Positions 24,001 through 36,000 of a DNA stretch of 64,000 nucleotides are shown one piece after another; within the stretch, counting starts at the first letter, position 1; every line of letters starts with the position of its first letter. The DNA is from Blumeriella jaapii. Taxonomy: Eukaryota > Ascomycota > Leotiomycetes > Helotiales > Drepanopezizaceae. Made by a program: the position numbers and the translations under genes. Where the stretch lies: NCBI GenBank assembly GCA_009599575.1, contig VWND01000066.1, positions 1 to 64,000 on the forward strand. The letters are read 5' to 3'. Below the pieces are notes generated by a model that saw nothing but the letters and a program-made list of their open reading frames with translations, was not told the origin of the DNA and made no database searches.

Positions 24001-27000
24001 GCCGGTACCGATAGTCAAGGCAGTGTATGCCTCTTTCGGGCTGAAGACCGATTGATCCTTGATAGGGAGAGAGGGCTTGGACGAGAGAGTCTTGAGGAGG
24101 TGAGTGTAGGATTTGAGCACAGTAGTAATATCCTCCTCGGAGTAGAGGTAGCTTTGAGTCGTGACTAGGTTCCATTCATCAGCAATCGCGGTAGATTAAT
24201 TTGAAAATACTTTTAGTTGAACATACCTGTAATCAAAGTGGTGCCATCAACAGCCAGCTCAACGTCAAATTGCAAGTCGTATGGGTTGCTGGCATCTTGG
24301 AAATCTACTATTGCGGCCTCGCATTCCCCAATCGGCACGGATCTTAGCGAACCCATCTTGTAGTTCAGAAGGACTTGAAATAAGGGGTTAGACGTGGTGG
24401 AGCGCGGAACTTCCAATTTGTCCAAGAGAACATTGTATGGGATTTGCGAATGCTCCAAAGCAGCTAGGGTCTTGTCACGTGTCTGTTGCGCGAGCTTAGC
24501 GAAGGAGCGGCTTCCCTCAACTTTCAAGCGAAGCGGCAACAAATTGACGAAGAATCCCAGAGTATCCACATGATCTGGATCATTTTTGTTGGCATCAGTG
24601 ATACCGATGCAAACATCATCGATGTTGAGCAGCTTATGCAGCATCGTTTGAAGAGTAGCCAGGTGGAGATGGAAAGGGGTAACCCGGAGCTTTTGACTAG
24701 CGGCCTTGAGCATGGCGGTGAATGAGGCGTCGAGTCTTGCATCCTTGATACGGATGTTGTACTCAGTCAAGGGCTTGCGCGACTTGACGGTGCCGAAATC
24801 GAACAGAGGTAGTGTTTCTGGGACATCTGGAAACTCGCTTTTCCAGTATGCGACATCTTTGCTGAGGGCTTGGTCGACAGTCGCGCGCTGTTTGTTTGCG
24901 TAGTCGATGTACTGATACTTCAGGGGTGCTAGTTTCTTCCCAGAGTAGATGTTCGCGATATCGCGGACCAAAATCTGAGAACTTGTGGCGTCGACGGCGA
25001 TGTGATGGAAGCCCATGATCAGCACGTGAGAAGTGGGACTCTCGACGAGGAGAGTAGCTTTCATGCTTTCGGCGTGTTCAAGATCATAGTTGTGATCGTT
25101 CGTCCGGTTGAATTCCTCCTTGATCTGGGCCTCACCGGTAAAAGGCTTCTGTACCATGACGAATGGGGTCTTCTCAACCGCACCCAGATAAGCGAGGTAG
25201 TTCTTCTTGTCCGTGAAGAAAGCAGTGCGCAGAGTTTCGTGGCGGTCAATAAGATCGTAGAATGCTTGGTTGAAGTCTGCAACGCGGAAAGGACCCTTGA
25301 TGCGGTAGGCGAGCGTGATGTTGTAAGTGGCGGGATTGGTCAAGAAGCTTTGGAGGAACCAGAGACGTTCTTGGGAGAATGACATGCGTCCAACACGTTC
25401 CATGCCCGGCAAGATTTCGATGCCCTCATACTCGCCACCCTCGAATCCGGCTTTGGGGATCCATGTAAAGTCTCCGGGGGTTGAAGGTCGTGAATCGAAG
25501 AGAGAAGGAGTACTTCTCCCAGAAGTAGCGGACGCTTCGGATGGTGGAGAAGTCCCCTCAGTGTCCTTGATCACTTGGAACCCAGCCTCCTCAGGAGCGG
25601 CAGTAATGATCTTGACCAGAGCCCCAGCCTCGTTACATAGTTGTCTGATACTTGCCCCACCGAGAACCTTGAGAACAGGCATATCGACGTCAATCGAGCT
25701 CAAGAACCAAGACCTGATCTCCATGGCCATGAGAGAATCGACACCTAGAGCCAAGAGAGGCTGTGAGACCTCGATGTTCTCGGCAGCAGCCTGCAAGATA
25801 CGACTCATCTTCTGTAAGAAATCTCCTTGTATGATTTCCGCTCGTTGCTCGGCCGTGGTGGCAGCAGCAAGCCGCTGCTTGATCGGAAGCGACGAACCTC
25901 CGGCCGAAGAACTGTCCTCGCCGTCCTCCTTCAGCACCATGTGTGAGAATCGCAGGTTAGAGGCATACCACGGGTTATCAGCACCCGGAAGAGTACTATT
26001 GCGCGGAAGACCAGTAATGATATCGTTAGAATGGCCAGAGTCCGGACGCCCGACCAAGATGCACTCAGCGAACATGTCGAGGAAAGCCGGCTCAGAAATG
26101 GCCATCCACTTTTGCCGCTTAAGGGAGCTCTCGAGAGCGGCGTCTTGAGACACGACTCCAATGCCGATAACCATACCGATGTGCATGACAGATGCTGTGA
26201 GACCGCGAGCGCGGCGCTGAGCTGCGATGGCTTGCATGTATCCGTTGGCGCCTAGGTAATTCGTCTGTCCCCGATTGCCGACCGTGTTAGCCAACGAAGA
26301 AAAGAGGATGAAAAAATCCAGATCGCTTCCTTCGCCAAACAGCTCATCAAGTTGATTGGTTCCGTCGACTTTCGGCTTGAGCGAGATCTGGAAGTCCGCA
26401 ACAGTGATATCGTTAAAAAGACGATCCGCAAGCACCATTGCAGCATTAGCGACACCTGCAATCGGAGGCATGGTGCGACAAATCTCCTCATGGGTCTTGC
26501 GAAGGGAGTTTCCATCTGTGACGTCGCAAGCGAATATCCGGACGTTACCTCCAGCGGCACTCATTTCGTCAAGCCAGACCTCATTGACGGTTTTGGGGTT
26601 TCGGGTAGTCAAAGCAAGATACTTGGCTCCGTTCTGAACCATCCATCGACACAGAGCCTGTCCCAGACCACCGGTACATCCAACCAAGAGGTAGGTTCGG
26701 TCGGATCTGAAGAGCTCTTTCGCATTGACTGGTGCAATCTGAACGGCAACCTGGGAGTCTTTTGTAAAGTCCAAAACTGCGAGGCGAGCTCGCTTTTCGG
26801 GAGACTTGGAAATCTGTGACAAGGAGAACACCTCGGGATCTTCAGCGCGGTCGACGAAACTTGCAGCCACGAAATGGGCCTTGAGTAGTTCATCGTGGAT
26901 GCGATCCGGGTCATTGCTGATACCCCGACTGACTTTTCTTCCGAAAAGGTCGTTGACATTAGTGCTGATGCATCCTTTGGATGCTTGAAGCGTAGGAATA

Positions 27001-30000
27001 CTGGATGGCTCACCCTGTCCGGCGAAGTCCAGGACCATGTCAATTTTGGCTGGTAAGATTTTGCGGATGACACGCTCAGGGCTGTGAGGGTTGATGTAAA
27101 CCGTCTTGGATCCTGCTGGAACAGGCGTAGTGGATGCAGAGAAAGTTTTCAGGCCCAATGCTTCGGCGGTGCTCTGGAATGCCGATGCGAGGCTCTTGTC
27201 CGGGCCCAGAAAAAGGACGGTAGATCCGTGTCGAAGCTTAGAAAATAGAGCGGTGGAAACGAAAGTACTGGCAACTGACTCGATGAACCTGGGAGGCGAG
27301 TCGACCTTGACATAGATCGGAACGACCTGCGCAGCTGGAACATCGATGATAGAAGCATTGATGTTGGAGAATGCGAGAACATCTTTCCCTGGTGCGATAT
27401 CGCCACCACCAACGACTTTCCCAATCGTAAGGTACATATGCGTATTATCGCCGACCTTGACAGCAGACAGCAAAGAGTGAGTGACCTTGATCTTGATAGC
27501 TGAAGGATCTTTGGTAGTTAAAATTGATAGATGGGGTTCTGACAGAACGTATGATGTCTCGGACTCGGTTACCATGACTTTGGTCTCGGCTGGTGAGACC
27601 ATCTTTTGAATCGGGCGACGGCGAGCATTCAGTCGATTGTTTAACACTTGATCAGCCGTGATACGAGGTATCAAAAGCTTCCCATTCTTTATCACCAGTT
27701 CCGGCTCAGCGCTCCACAGGATATTCGGGCATGCTGCTCGTATAGCATCATCAGCGAACAACCTAAGCGATGCGGCAGCGATCAAGTCATTGCTAGACTC
27801 TGACTCCGCTGGCTCGATGTCCAGGAGTTGGAACCGAACATGGGCATATTCAGACTGCATTCCGCGTCCTACACCGACAGACATGCTTGCATAGGCGTTC
27901 TCGAGTCTACATCCGGATGTGACCCAGAGAATCTGGCGGGCTTGATCCAAGACACTTCGGAGACCTGCGATGGTTTCTTGTTTCAGGTCCTTCCAGATAG
28001 GCTCATCCAAGTCCTGGACGAAGATGACAGATGTGAGAAAGGTGGTGTGGAGATGTGCTTTGTCGATATTGTCGATGTATGAGATTCGTGGCAGTCCGTT
28101 TCCGAGCTGTCGGCAGGAGTCTGAAATGTAAGTTGAGATCTGGGCATTCCTCGACTGGTTACCACCAATGATGCATATATCTCCGAGCAAGATGGGTAGT
28201 TCTGGTGGGCACAAGGGCTCTCTCAAGAAATGTACCTCTTCGGAGAGGGCCTGGGAGAGCACCACAGATGTCATGTACATTGGGCGATCAGCAAGATCAT
28301 TTGTGACTTGATCGACGCCGGAAAATCCAGTCTCCTTGAGAAGCGACGTCCATTGAGACATGGAAGCAGCAGGGCCGCAGCGACGGCTGTCATCATCTCC
28401 CAGCCACCAAGCTGGTAGGCCCAAGGTCATGAATTTGACGCGAAGAACATCTGGCACGCTGATTTCCTGCAGAACGACGTACCCGCCCGGCTTGAGCAGC
28501 AGGCGGATGTTTGCCATGGTACGTTGCAAGTTCTGGGAGGTCTGCACGACATTGGAGGCAATGATCAGGTCGTAAGAATGCTCCTCGAACCCTTGCCCAG
28601 TTATACTGCCTTCTATTTCGAGAAGTTGGAACTTCATCTTGCCAGTCCATTCCTGCAGATTTTCGCGCGCCTTATCGAAAGATTTATCTGTGGCGTCGGT
28701 GAAGGTGTAGCTCTTGAAGAGATGTCCAATTTCTTGGAATACGCCCTTCGTGACAGTCCCCGTAGCAGCGCCGACTTCCAAGATCTTCATTCCAGCGTAT
28801 CTGTGAACCACTTGACCTACAGCTCGGCTGAGAGAAACGTTGGATTCTTTGATTTGCTGCCCCAGAACATAGTATCGGTTGAGCATGTCATCTTTCATCA
28901 AACATTCCAAGAGATTGGTCTCGCCCCGGACGACGGAGAGAAGATTTTGACCAACCGTAGTGATGAGCTGGATATCAACCTGGTCCAAGTACTTGGCAGC
29001 CTGAGCCTCGAGCCACTGCGGATCATCATTGACCCATTCCGCACGAAGAGATGGGTGTTGGCCATTCTCGACGACTGGGAATAGATGGTCGATGAACTGG
29101 AAAATGCGTTGGTGGTTCCAAGAGAAAGTCTCGACTTCTTGTCGCGACACAGAATGATTCAACTTGCGAAGATACATGTAAGCAAGTCGTTCGCACAAGT
29201 CGACCATGCTGAGGTCCGCTGAGGGGTCCTCAGAAGGCGATACGATATTTTTGGCAGTCCTCGAGACTTCCTCTCTCCAAATCGTCTGAGAATACAGCTC
29301 AACGTCGTTATCCACACTAGCACGCTCGAGCGAGGTGCAGGCAAGACCTTCGATTTGCAGCCTGGGGGCTCCTGTCGTGGAGTCACACATGTCGATGTCT
29401 GCTACGATCTTCATGTTCTCGTTGCTGGTGATGAAGGTATCGATGGTAACCTGGGTGGCAGGGGCAGCCTCATCGCGGTCTGTACTGATGCGAAGACATT
29501 TGATACCAGTTGGCAGGTATGGAGAGGCCATTCCACCATCCCCAGGGAAATGGAGCGCCGCGAACACGGTCTGGAAAGAAGCATCCATCAAAGCAGGGTG
29601 CATCATGGCAGGCATCTCCGGATCTTCTGGGTATTCAGTAGCAGTAGCAGTAGCTCTGTTCATGCGACGATCAATGCTAGTCAGGCGGTGAAACAGTCCG
29701 GTGTAGTTGAAGCCGATCTCAAGTAGAGAGCTGTAGAAGTTCTCGACGTTCAAGGAGCTGAGCAAAACCGGGCTGTTATCTCGGAGTGGAAGGACTGTGT
29801 CGGGGGTATTGGAGCCAGCGAGGACGATACGCAGGCGACCTTTCATGTTGAGATCCCACTCAGCATCCACCCCCACGGCCGAAAAAATGGCGAACTCTGC
29901 TTCGATGGCGTTTTCGCCATTCAACGGTCCCTCATGCGTCTTCTTCAAAGTCAAGAGGGTATCGACACCAGCAGAGCCCTCCTCCAGAGCGATAGCGCGG

Positions 30001-33000
30001 GACAGTTCAACGTCCAGCAGCTCCACCAACCTCGTCTGGTGCCCCTTCGCCAGATCCTTGGACGCCTCCAAAGCCATGACTAGGTACGCAGCACCGGGGT
30101 AAACAATCTGGCCTTGCACCTTGTGGCCAGCGAGCCAGGGCGTCTCCGAGACGCGGATTGTGTTGCGGTAGCGCATGTCGTGCTCTAGATCATCTGGGAG
30201 TTGTGCACCGAGCAGATCATGGCGTGGCTTGCTGCGTTGACGGTATTTACGCGAGTACCGAGTCTCGCCCCAGTAGATCTGCGAATGGTCCCAGGCGTAG
30301 GTCGGTAGACCTGTAGCGAGAGCGGGAGCGATACCTGCCTGGAAGGACTGGACATAGTCCGAAGTGGTGAGAGCGGAGGGAGCAATGTAATTCATGAGAC
30401 CACCGAGGCAGTTAGACATGGCAGCTATGTCGTTGGTGAAGCGAGCGAGAGTTCCACCATAGGCAAGGTTTGACCCGGTGGCTGCTTTGTAGGTTTGCAG
30501 AAAAGGGCCCTTGAGGGCGGTATGTGGACCAACTTCGATCGCAAAGTCAAAAGGATCTTCGCCGAGGATGGCTTGTTCGACAGCAGTGGAGAACAAGACT
30601 GGCTTGAGCATGTTGTCCTTCCAGTACACACTGGCCAAAGCCTTGAGATCCATCTCATCCACGATTGGATCACCGGTGACGCTGGAGACCCATGTGCACC
30701 CGTCGACGGGAAGTTTGGGGTTGATGCGACATGCTCGCAGAGAAGTCATGTAAGGGACGGAAACTGGGTCCATGTGCTGGGAGTGGTAGGCTTTGTTGAC
30801 TTTCAAGGTTCTCGCGAAAATCCCTCGCTCATCGAGCAGAGCCTTGGCTTCCTTCACGGCGTCGATGTCACCAGATAGTGTCACGCTTTCGGGAGCATTG
30901 CTGGCTGCTACTTGGATGCGTCCAGCCAAGGCGGGCTGGGCGCAGAAATCATCAGCGTCCTCGTGAGAGAGACCAGCAGCCAGCATGGTACCTTCTTTGC
31001 CGGACGGCCCCTGGGCAAGCTTCGTATGCAGTCCTCTGTAGTAAGCTATCTTGATGGCCTCCGAAGCGCTGATGACACCAGCTGCGTATGCGGCACCAAT
31101 TTCGCCGCTGGAGTGTCCGACGACAGTTGTGAACTTAAGGCCAACAGATCGCAAGATGTCAACCAGCATAATCTGAACAGCAGAGCACACAGGTTGAGAG
31201 AACTCGGCCTCGTCGATTCGCTTGCCCGCCTCTCGATCGCAGATAATACTCTCCAAGGTCCAAGCAGGTCCATCTGGGAGCTCCGCCAGCGCAACATCGA
31301 GCTGGACAACGGATGCCTTTGCCATTGCTGATGAAAGCATCAACTCGCGGCCCATATTCGCCCACTGAGCGCCCTGGCCAGTGAAGACGCCCAGAATACG
31401 AGCACTCTTTGAACGATCATCACGGCGCGTACCAATGCTTGCTGGTACAGGCTGTTGTGTCTTTCCGATGATGGTCGTCATGTTGCCAAGCAGAGCCTCC
31501 CTCGTCGGGCCAGCGAAAGAAATCTTGAGAGCCAGCTCCGACCGACGGGTTTGCAGAGTCCATGCCAGGTCGTTGAGGCTGATCTGATCACTGCTTGCGA
31601 TGAAATCGTGGTACTTGGAAACCATGGCGGCAAGAGACGCCTCGTTGTTGGCTGAGAGGACGAGAGGAATGACCATAGGTGCTTGGGTCGACGCGGGCAT
31701 GAGCTGTCTCTTAGCAAGGGCTGGAGCGGGCTGGTAACTCTCCAGGATAGCGTGAGCGTTGGTGCCACCAAATCCAAAGCAGTTGACAGACGCCCGTCTG
31801 GGTTGACCGATGGGGGGAGTTGGCCACATCTGGGTCTCGGTAGCAAGTGCCAAGTGGTCGAGAAGAGGGAGGATCTTGGGATTGTAACTCTGGAAGAGCA
31901 AGTTACCAGGGATAACACCGAGCTTGATGGCGTTGGCAGTCTTGATCAAACCGGCCAGGCCAGCAGTCCCCTCGGTGTGACCCATGGCTGTCTTCACCGA
32001 GCCGACAATCAGATTATTGCCCTCTCGCTTGACCTTCTCGGCAAAGAAGGCGTCGCGAATCCCATTTGCTTCGATGGGATCGCCAGCAGGGGTTCCGGTG
32101 CCGTGTGCCTCGAAGTACTGGGGGCGGTCTTGGGCGGCGAACGGGTTCAATCCGGCGCGGCGGTAGACTTGCTGGATCAAGTTCGTTTGGGCTTCGCCGC
32201 TGGGGAGGGTGATTCCTTTGGTACGGCCGTCACTGTTGACTCCGGTTTCGCGTATGATGCAGGTAATGTCGTCTCCATCGGCGATAGCGTCTGACAACCG
32301 CTTCAGGATCACGGCGGCGAACCCTTCGCCACGAGCGTATCCATTAGCCCCCGCATCCCACATACGGGAACGTCCCTCCGCAGAGAGCATGTGGAGGTTC
32401 GACTCCGTAGCCATGAATTCCGGGTTGAGAATCAGATTCGCACCACCCGCGATGGCCATTCTGGCTTCTCCGGAGCGCAGGCTCTGGACGCCGCGGTGGA
32501 CCGCGACCAGGCTGGACGAGCAGGCAGTGTTGATCGTCTCCGAAGGACCTTTCAAGTCGTAGAAGTAGGACAGTCGGTTGGACAGGATGCTGGAGTTGGT
32601 GCCCGTGGCGAAGTAGGTTGGCAGACTCTCAGGGCTGCGAAGGAGCATCTCGTAGTAATCGGCTGTCATGACGCCAACATAGACAGCCGTATCCGTTCCT
32701 TGCATATGCTCCATAGTGAAGCCGCCAGATTCCATTGCTTCGTAGACAGTCTCGAGAAGAATGCGGTGCTGGGGGTCGACGGCCTCGGCTTCTCGAGGAT
32801 TCACGCCGAAGAAGGATGCATCCCATTCACGTACGTTCTCCGTCAGGAGATATGCGTGCTTGACGTTCAGCGCTCCAGCTCGCTCGCCGTTGGAGTGGTG
32901 GAAACCATCAGAGTTCCAGCGATCCATGGGAATGGCGCGAAGCGCATCGCGCTTGTCGAGAAGCATCTCCCAAAGCTTCGAAGGGCTACTAGCGCCGCCT

Positions 33001-33083
33001 GGAAAGCGACATCCGGTGCCGACAATGGCAATGGGCTCTCCGCCCTGCATTGTGATCTTGTTAGAGGGTTTGACGGAAACCAT
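21094..33083 (-). CDS. Hybrid highly reducing PKS-NRPS (KS-AT-DH-MT-psiER-KR-ACP-C-A-T-R)
   Basis: The gene is complement(join(21094..24164,24227..33083)), 3,975 residues. A 62-nt intron (GTATGT donor, CTGAT branch) splits the C-A linker. Domains and key residues: KS with Cys188, His327, His369; AT with GHSSG (Ser658) and His767; DH with H987KVQG and Asp1167; C-methyltransferase with LEVGAATG (about 1435-1442); a KR structural half plus an enoyl-reductase relic (about 1630-2110) without a recognisable NADPH motif; KR with GCTGGLG (2135-2141), Ser2262/2263, Tyr2276, Asn2280; ACP with LGVDS (Ser2450); C with HHIAVDA (2693-2699); A with TSGTTGTPKG (3168-3177), YRTGD (3406-3410), PNGK (Lys3516); thiolation with LGGNS (Ser3578); terminal reductase with TGATGFLG (3661-3668) and Ser3778/Tyr3809/Lys3813. 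It should build a methylated reduced polyketide, couple it to one amino acid (Asp3212 suggests an alpha-amino acid) and release it. The intact Y-x3-K favours reductive release over Dieckmann cyclisation. No trans-ER gene is nearby. Confidence 0.95.
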
Positions 33084-36000
33084 TTTAAGAACGGGTGTAT
33101 TGGGTTTTGAAGCGCTGTCAAGGTTGTAACTATGACGTGAAGTAACGCTGCGTTTGAAAAGGCGGCTTGAAGATTAGCGCTGTTGGAAAGATTAGAGGTA
33201 CCAGGCAAAGTTACGGTCTCTGAAAAAGAGGCAGTAAGGGGATACTAGGGGATTGAGTCAAGTGTTCTAGGTACCAATGACGGTAGAGGCCGAAGAATTC
33301 AGGACGAAGGTTCTTGGTCGGGAAATCAAGAACGTATCGAGATAAAATTGGGTCAGAGCAGAGGGTGAAGAGGTGTATCGAGTCGGAGGTTCTCAAAGTC
33401 GGGAAATTTTGAGTCGTTCGAGTCGAGTATGCTCCAGAGTCTAGATTGTGGACAAGAGTTGAAGTGGGTGTTCGCATCTCTATAAGTCGCGATAGGGGCC
33501 ACGCTATGTAAGGTACTGACATGACGGCCTTACGCCACTTGATAGTATCCGGTGTCTCCTACACATACAAGAAGCCCATACGGCGTGCCATGGCGGCCCA
33601 GCAAAGTGCCCGTCCGCGGTATCGGGCACTTGCTCCTGACAGCTCGGTCGACCTCGTCGGACGGTTTCTGGGCAACGAAGCTTGTGTGAGGCTTATTGTG
33701 ACACAATCCTCTGTCTTGGAGCCAAAAGGCAGGCCGCAAAGGAACACCGCCTCTTTTGCAAAGTACTAGCCCATGGCTATTAGCCGAATGGCAAAATCAC
33801 ACCGAAAATGGATGGTTTTCCTCCCCTTTCATCACTGCGTGATTTTATGACAACTCCGTAGCGTATGGCACGCTAAGCTCATCGCGGAATATACCGACAA
33901 CCATTAGTTTAAAAGTGTCTCCAGAACTGTCCAAGTGAAGAACAGTGAGCGAACTATCAACGACTGAATGCGCTGTGCACGTTTTTTTGCTCTTGAAATT
34001 AGAGCACCTTGGTAGTAACTTCTTCCAAGCTTGGCAGCAGCTTAATATCAGACCATTTGGTTTCTTGATATCATAGGTAAGTCGTCCAGATGCACGCTCG
34101 CGAGCAGTACAGATTTTGGTGGTTAACGCGAAGTCAGAAAGCCGCCGAGTGCACGTGACATGGAAGATCCTGACGCCGAAAGGGGCCCTCATCATGAACA
34201 GCAAGGAAGTTCGCTCGAGGCCAAGCAAAAACCCACATCTCAGCAGTCCCGGGACTTTGCAGGGAAATGTGCAGTTTCGATTCCTGGAGTGGTAGTTTTG
34301 AAGGCTTGTCTAGACATGACTTCACCCGCACGTCTACGATCTCTCAGCCATAACATAGGTAATTACTGTATGTACCACTCCGAGATGGAAAGTACGCCTT
34401 AACAATAAAATTCCGATTTGAACGTATAGGCAGTACCGATTAGAGTGCATCTGCGAAACGAAAACAAGCAGAACATCACCAAACAGACAAGAGCCCAACT
34501 AACCGACGTCTGTACTGTATCACAGAAGCAAGATGAACATGAGATCGGTTGCCAATGGCCAAGATATTTATATCCTGTTATGCATCAGACGAAAAGAGCG
34601 GGCAGATGTCTAATTTTAGACGCCCTTCCCTTTTTACGGGCGCCAAGCTCCTCTTCCACCCATGAACCGAGTGCCGTTTCGACTCTTCCTCGTATCAAAC
34701 CCAGCAGCCCCATTCTCATTCTCCTCTTTCCAACGCACCCGCGATCCAAGCGCCGCTCTTCTCTCTTGAACACCCCCGTCCCAAGCTTTTGGCTTGTATT
34801 GATCGACAGTACGGTACTGTACATGTGCCTATCGATGCCAAAAGCCGGCACCGCCCACCCACCCGTCAACCGCAGCCAGCTCGCGCATCTGTGCCCGATC
34901 CAGATACACCGAGCTGCTCCCATCTCTTCTGGCGTGGAAGGCTTCGCTGCCGCGCGCTCGGCCTCGAGAAACGCATGGCGGGACTTGATCGGGACACTTT
35001 CCCGAGTCTGCTTATGGGACCAACGCGATCGTCGACGATGGTTTGGGGTTCCGATTTCGCAAAACGTTCGGAGGCTTGCACAGCAGCACAGTAGAGCACA
35101 GTAGAGCACAGTAGAGCATAGTACAGCACAGCACAGCACAGTACAGTCCTGTTCATCTCGTGCTTGATTCCCGGACCGGAGGCTCAGCATCACCTGCTCT
35201 ACTGTACGGTGCAGTACTGTACTGTACAGTACCTGACCTGACCTCGAGCCGCCGGGATATAGTTCTTCCGCTCGCTCGCCTAACGAGCGCGAGCCTGTCC
35301 GATATGCAGCCTTGCACAGAAGACATCGTATTATTACAGTATATATCGGGTGGTGATATTGAAACAACGCGACGTGAACGAGTCTTCGACGCTGGGATAA
35401 GGCCTCGGAGGAGAGAGATGCACCGCGTGGGTAGACACCTACTGTTAGTATCCCGATACACAGAGGTACAGTACAGTACAGTACCAAGACATCAACGACA
35501 AGCAGGATTCTCTCGTATAGTACGCGATCCAAGCAAGCAGAATACACCAGCGGCGTCAATACTTCTGTCGCAGCAACAGGAGGGGGGAGGGGGGTGGGTG
35601 CGATATGGAACAGCGCACCAAACACAGCGCTGTGAATTCACATTTTGCCGTGCGACAACTCCACATTCACTCTCTTCATCACTAACTCAGATCGAGTGGA
35701 CAAGTCCAATCGGAGGAGAAAGCCAAGAGAGGAGAGAGGAAAAGCATACTTGGGTGCGTCCTCTCGATCACCTCCGCCAGCCGAAAAGGACAATTACTAA
35801 CGCAATCACAACCATAACAAGAAGACCGCGCCGATCGATGACTCCGCAGGCGAGGTCGGGTGAGGTATGTATTGTATATACTGTAAACACAGGCACGGCA
35901 CGTGACGTTGGTGGCCGTTGTAGCGTCGCGTTGCGTAAGACGGGACCCGGTTGTTTCGGGGGATTGATTGATTGATTGTGAGTGGTTGGAGATAGAAGCA

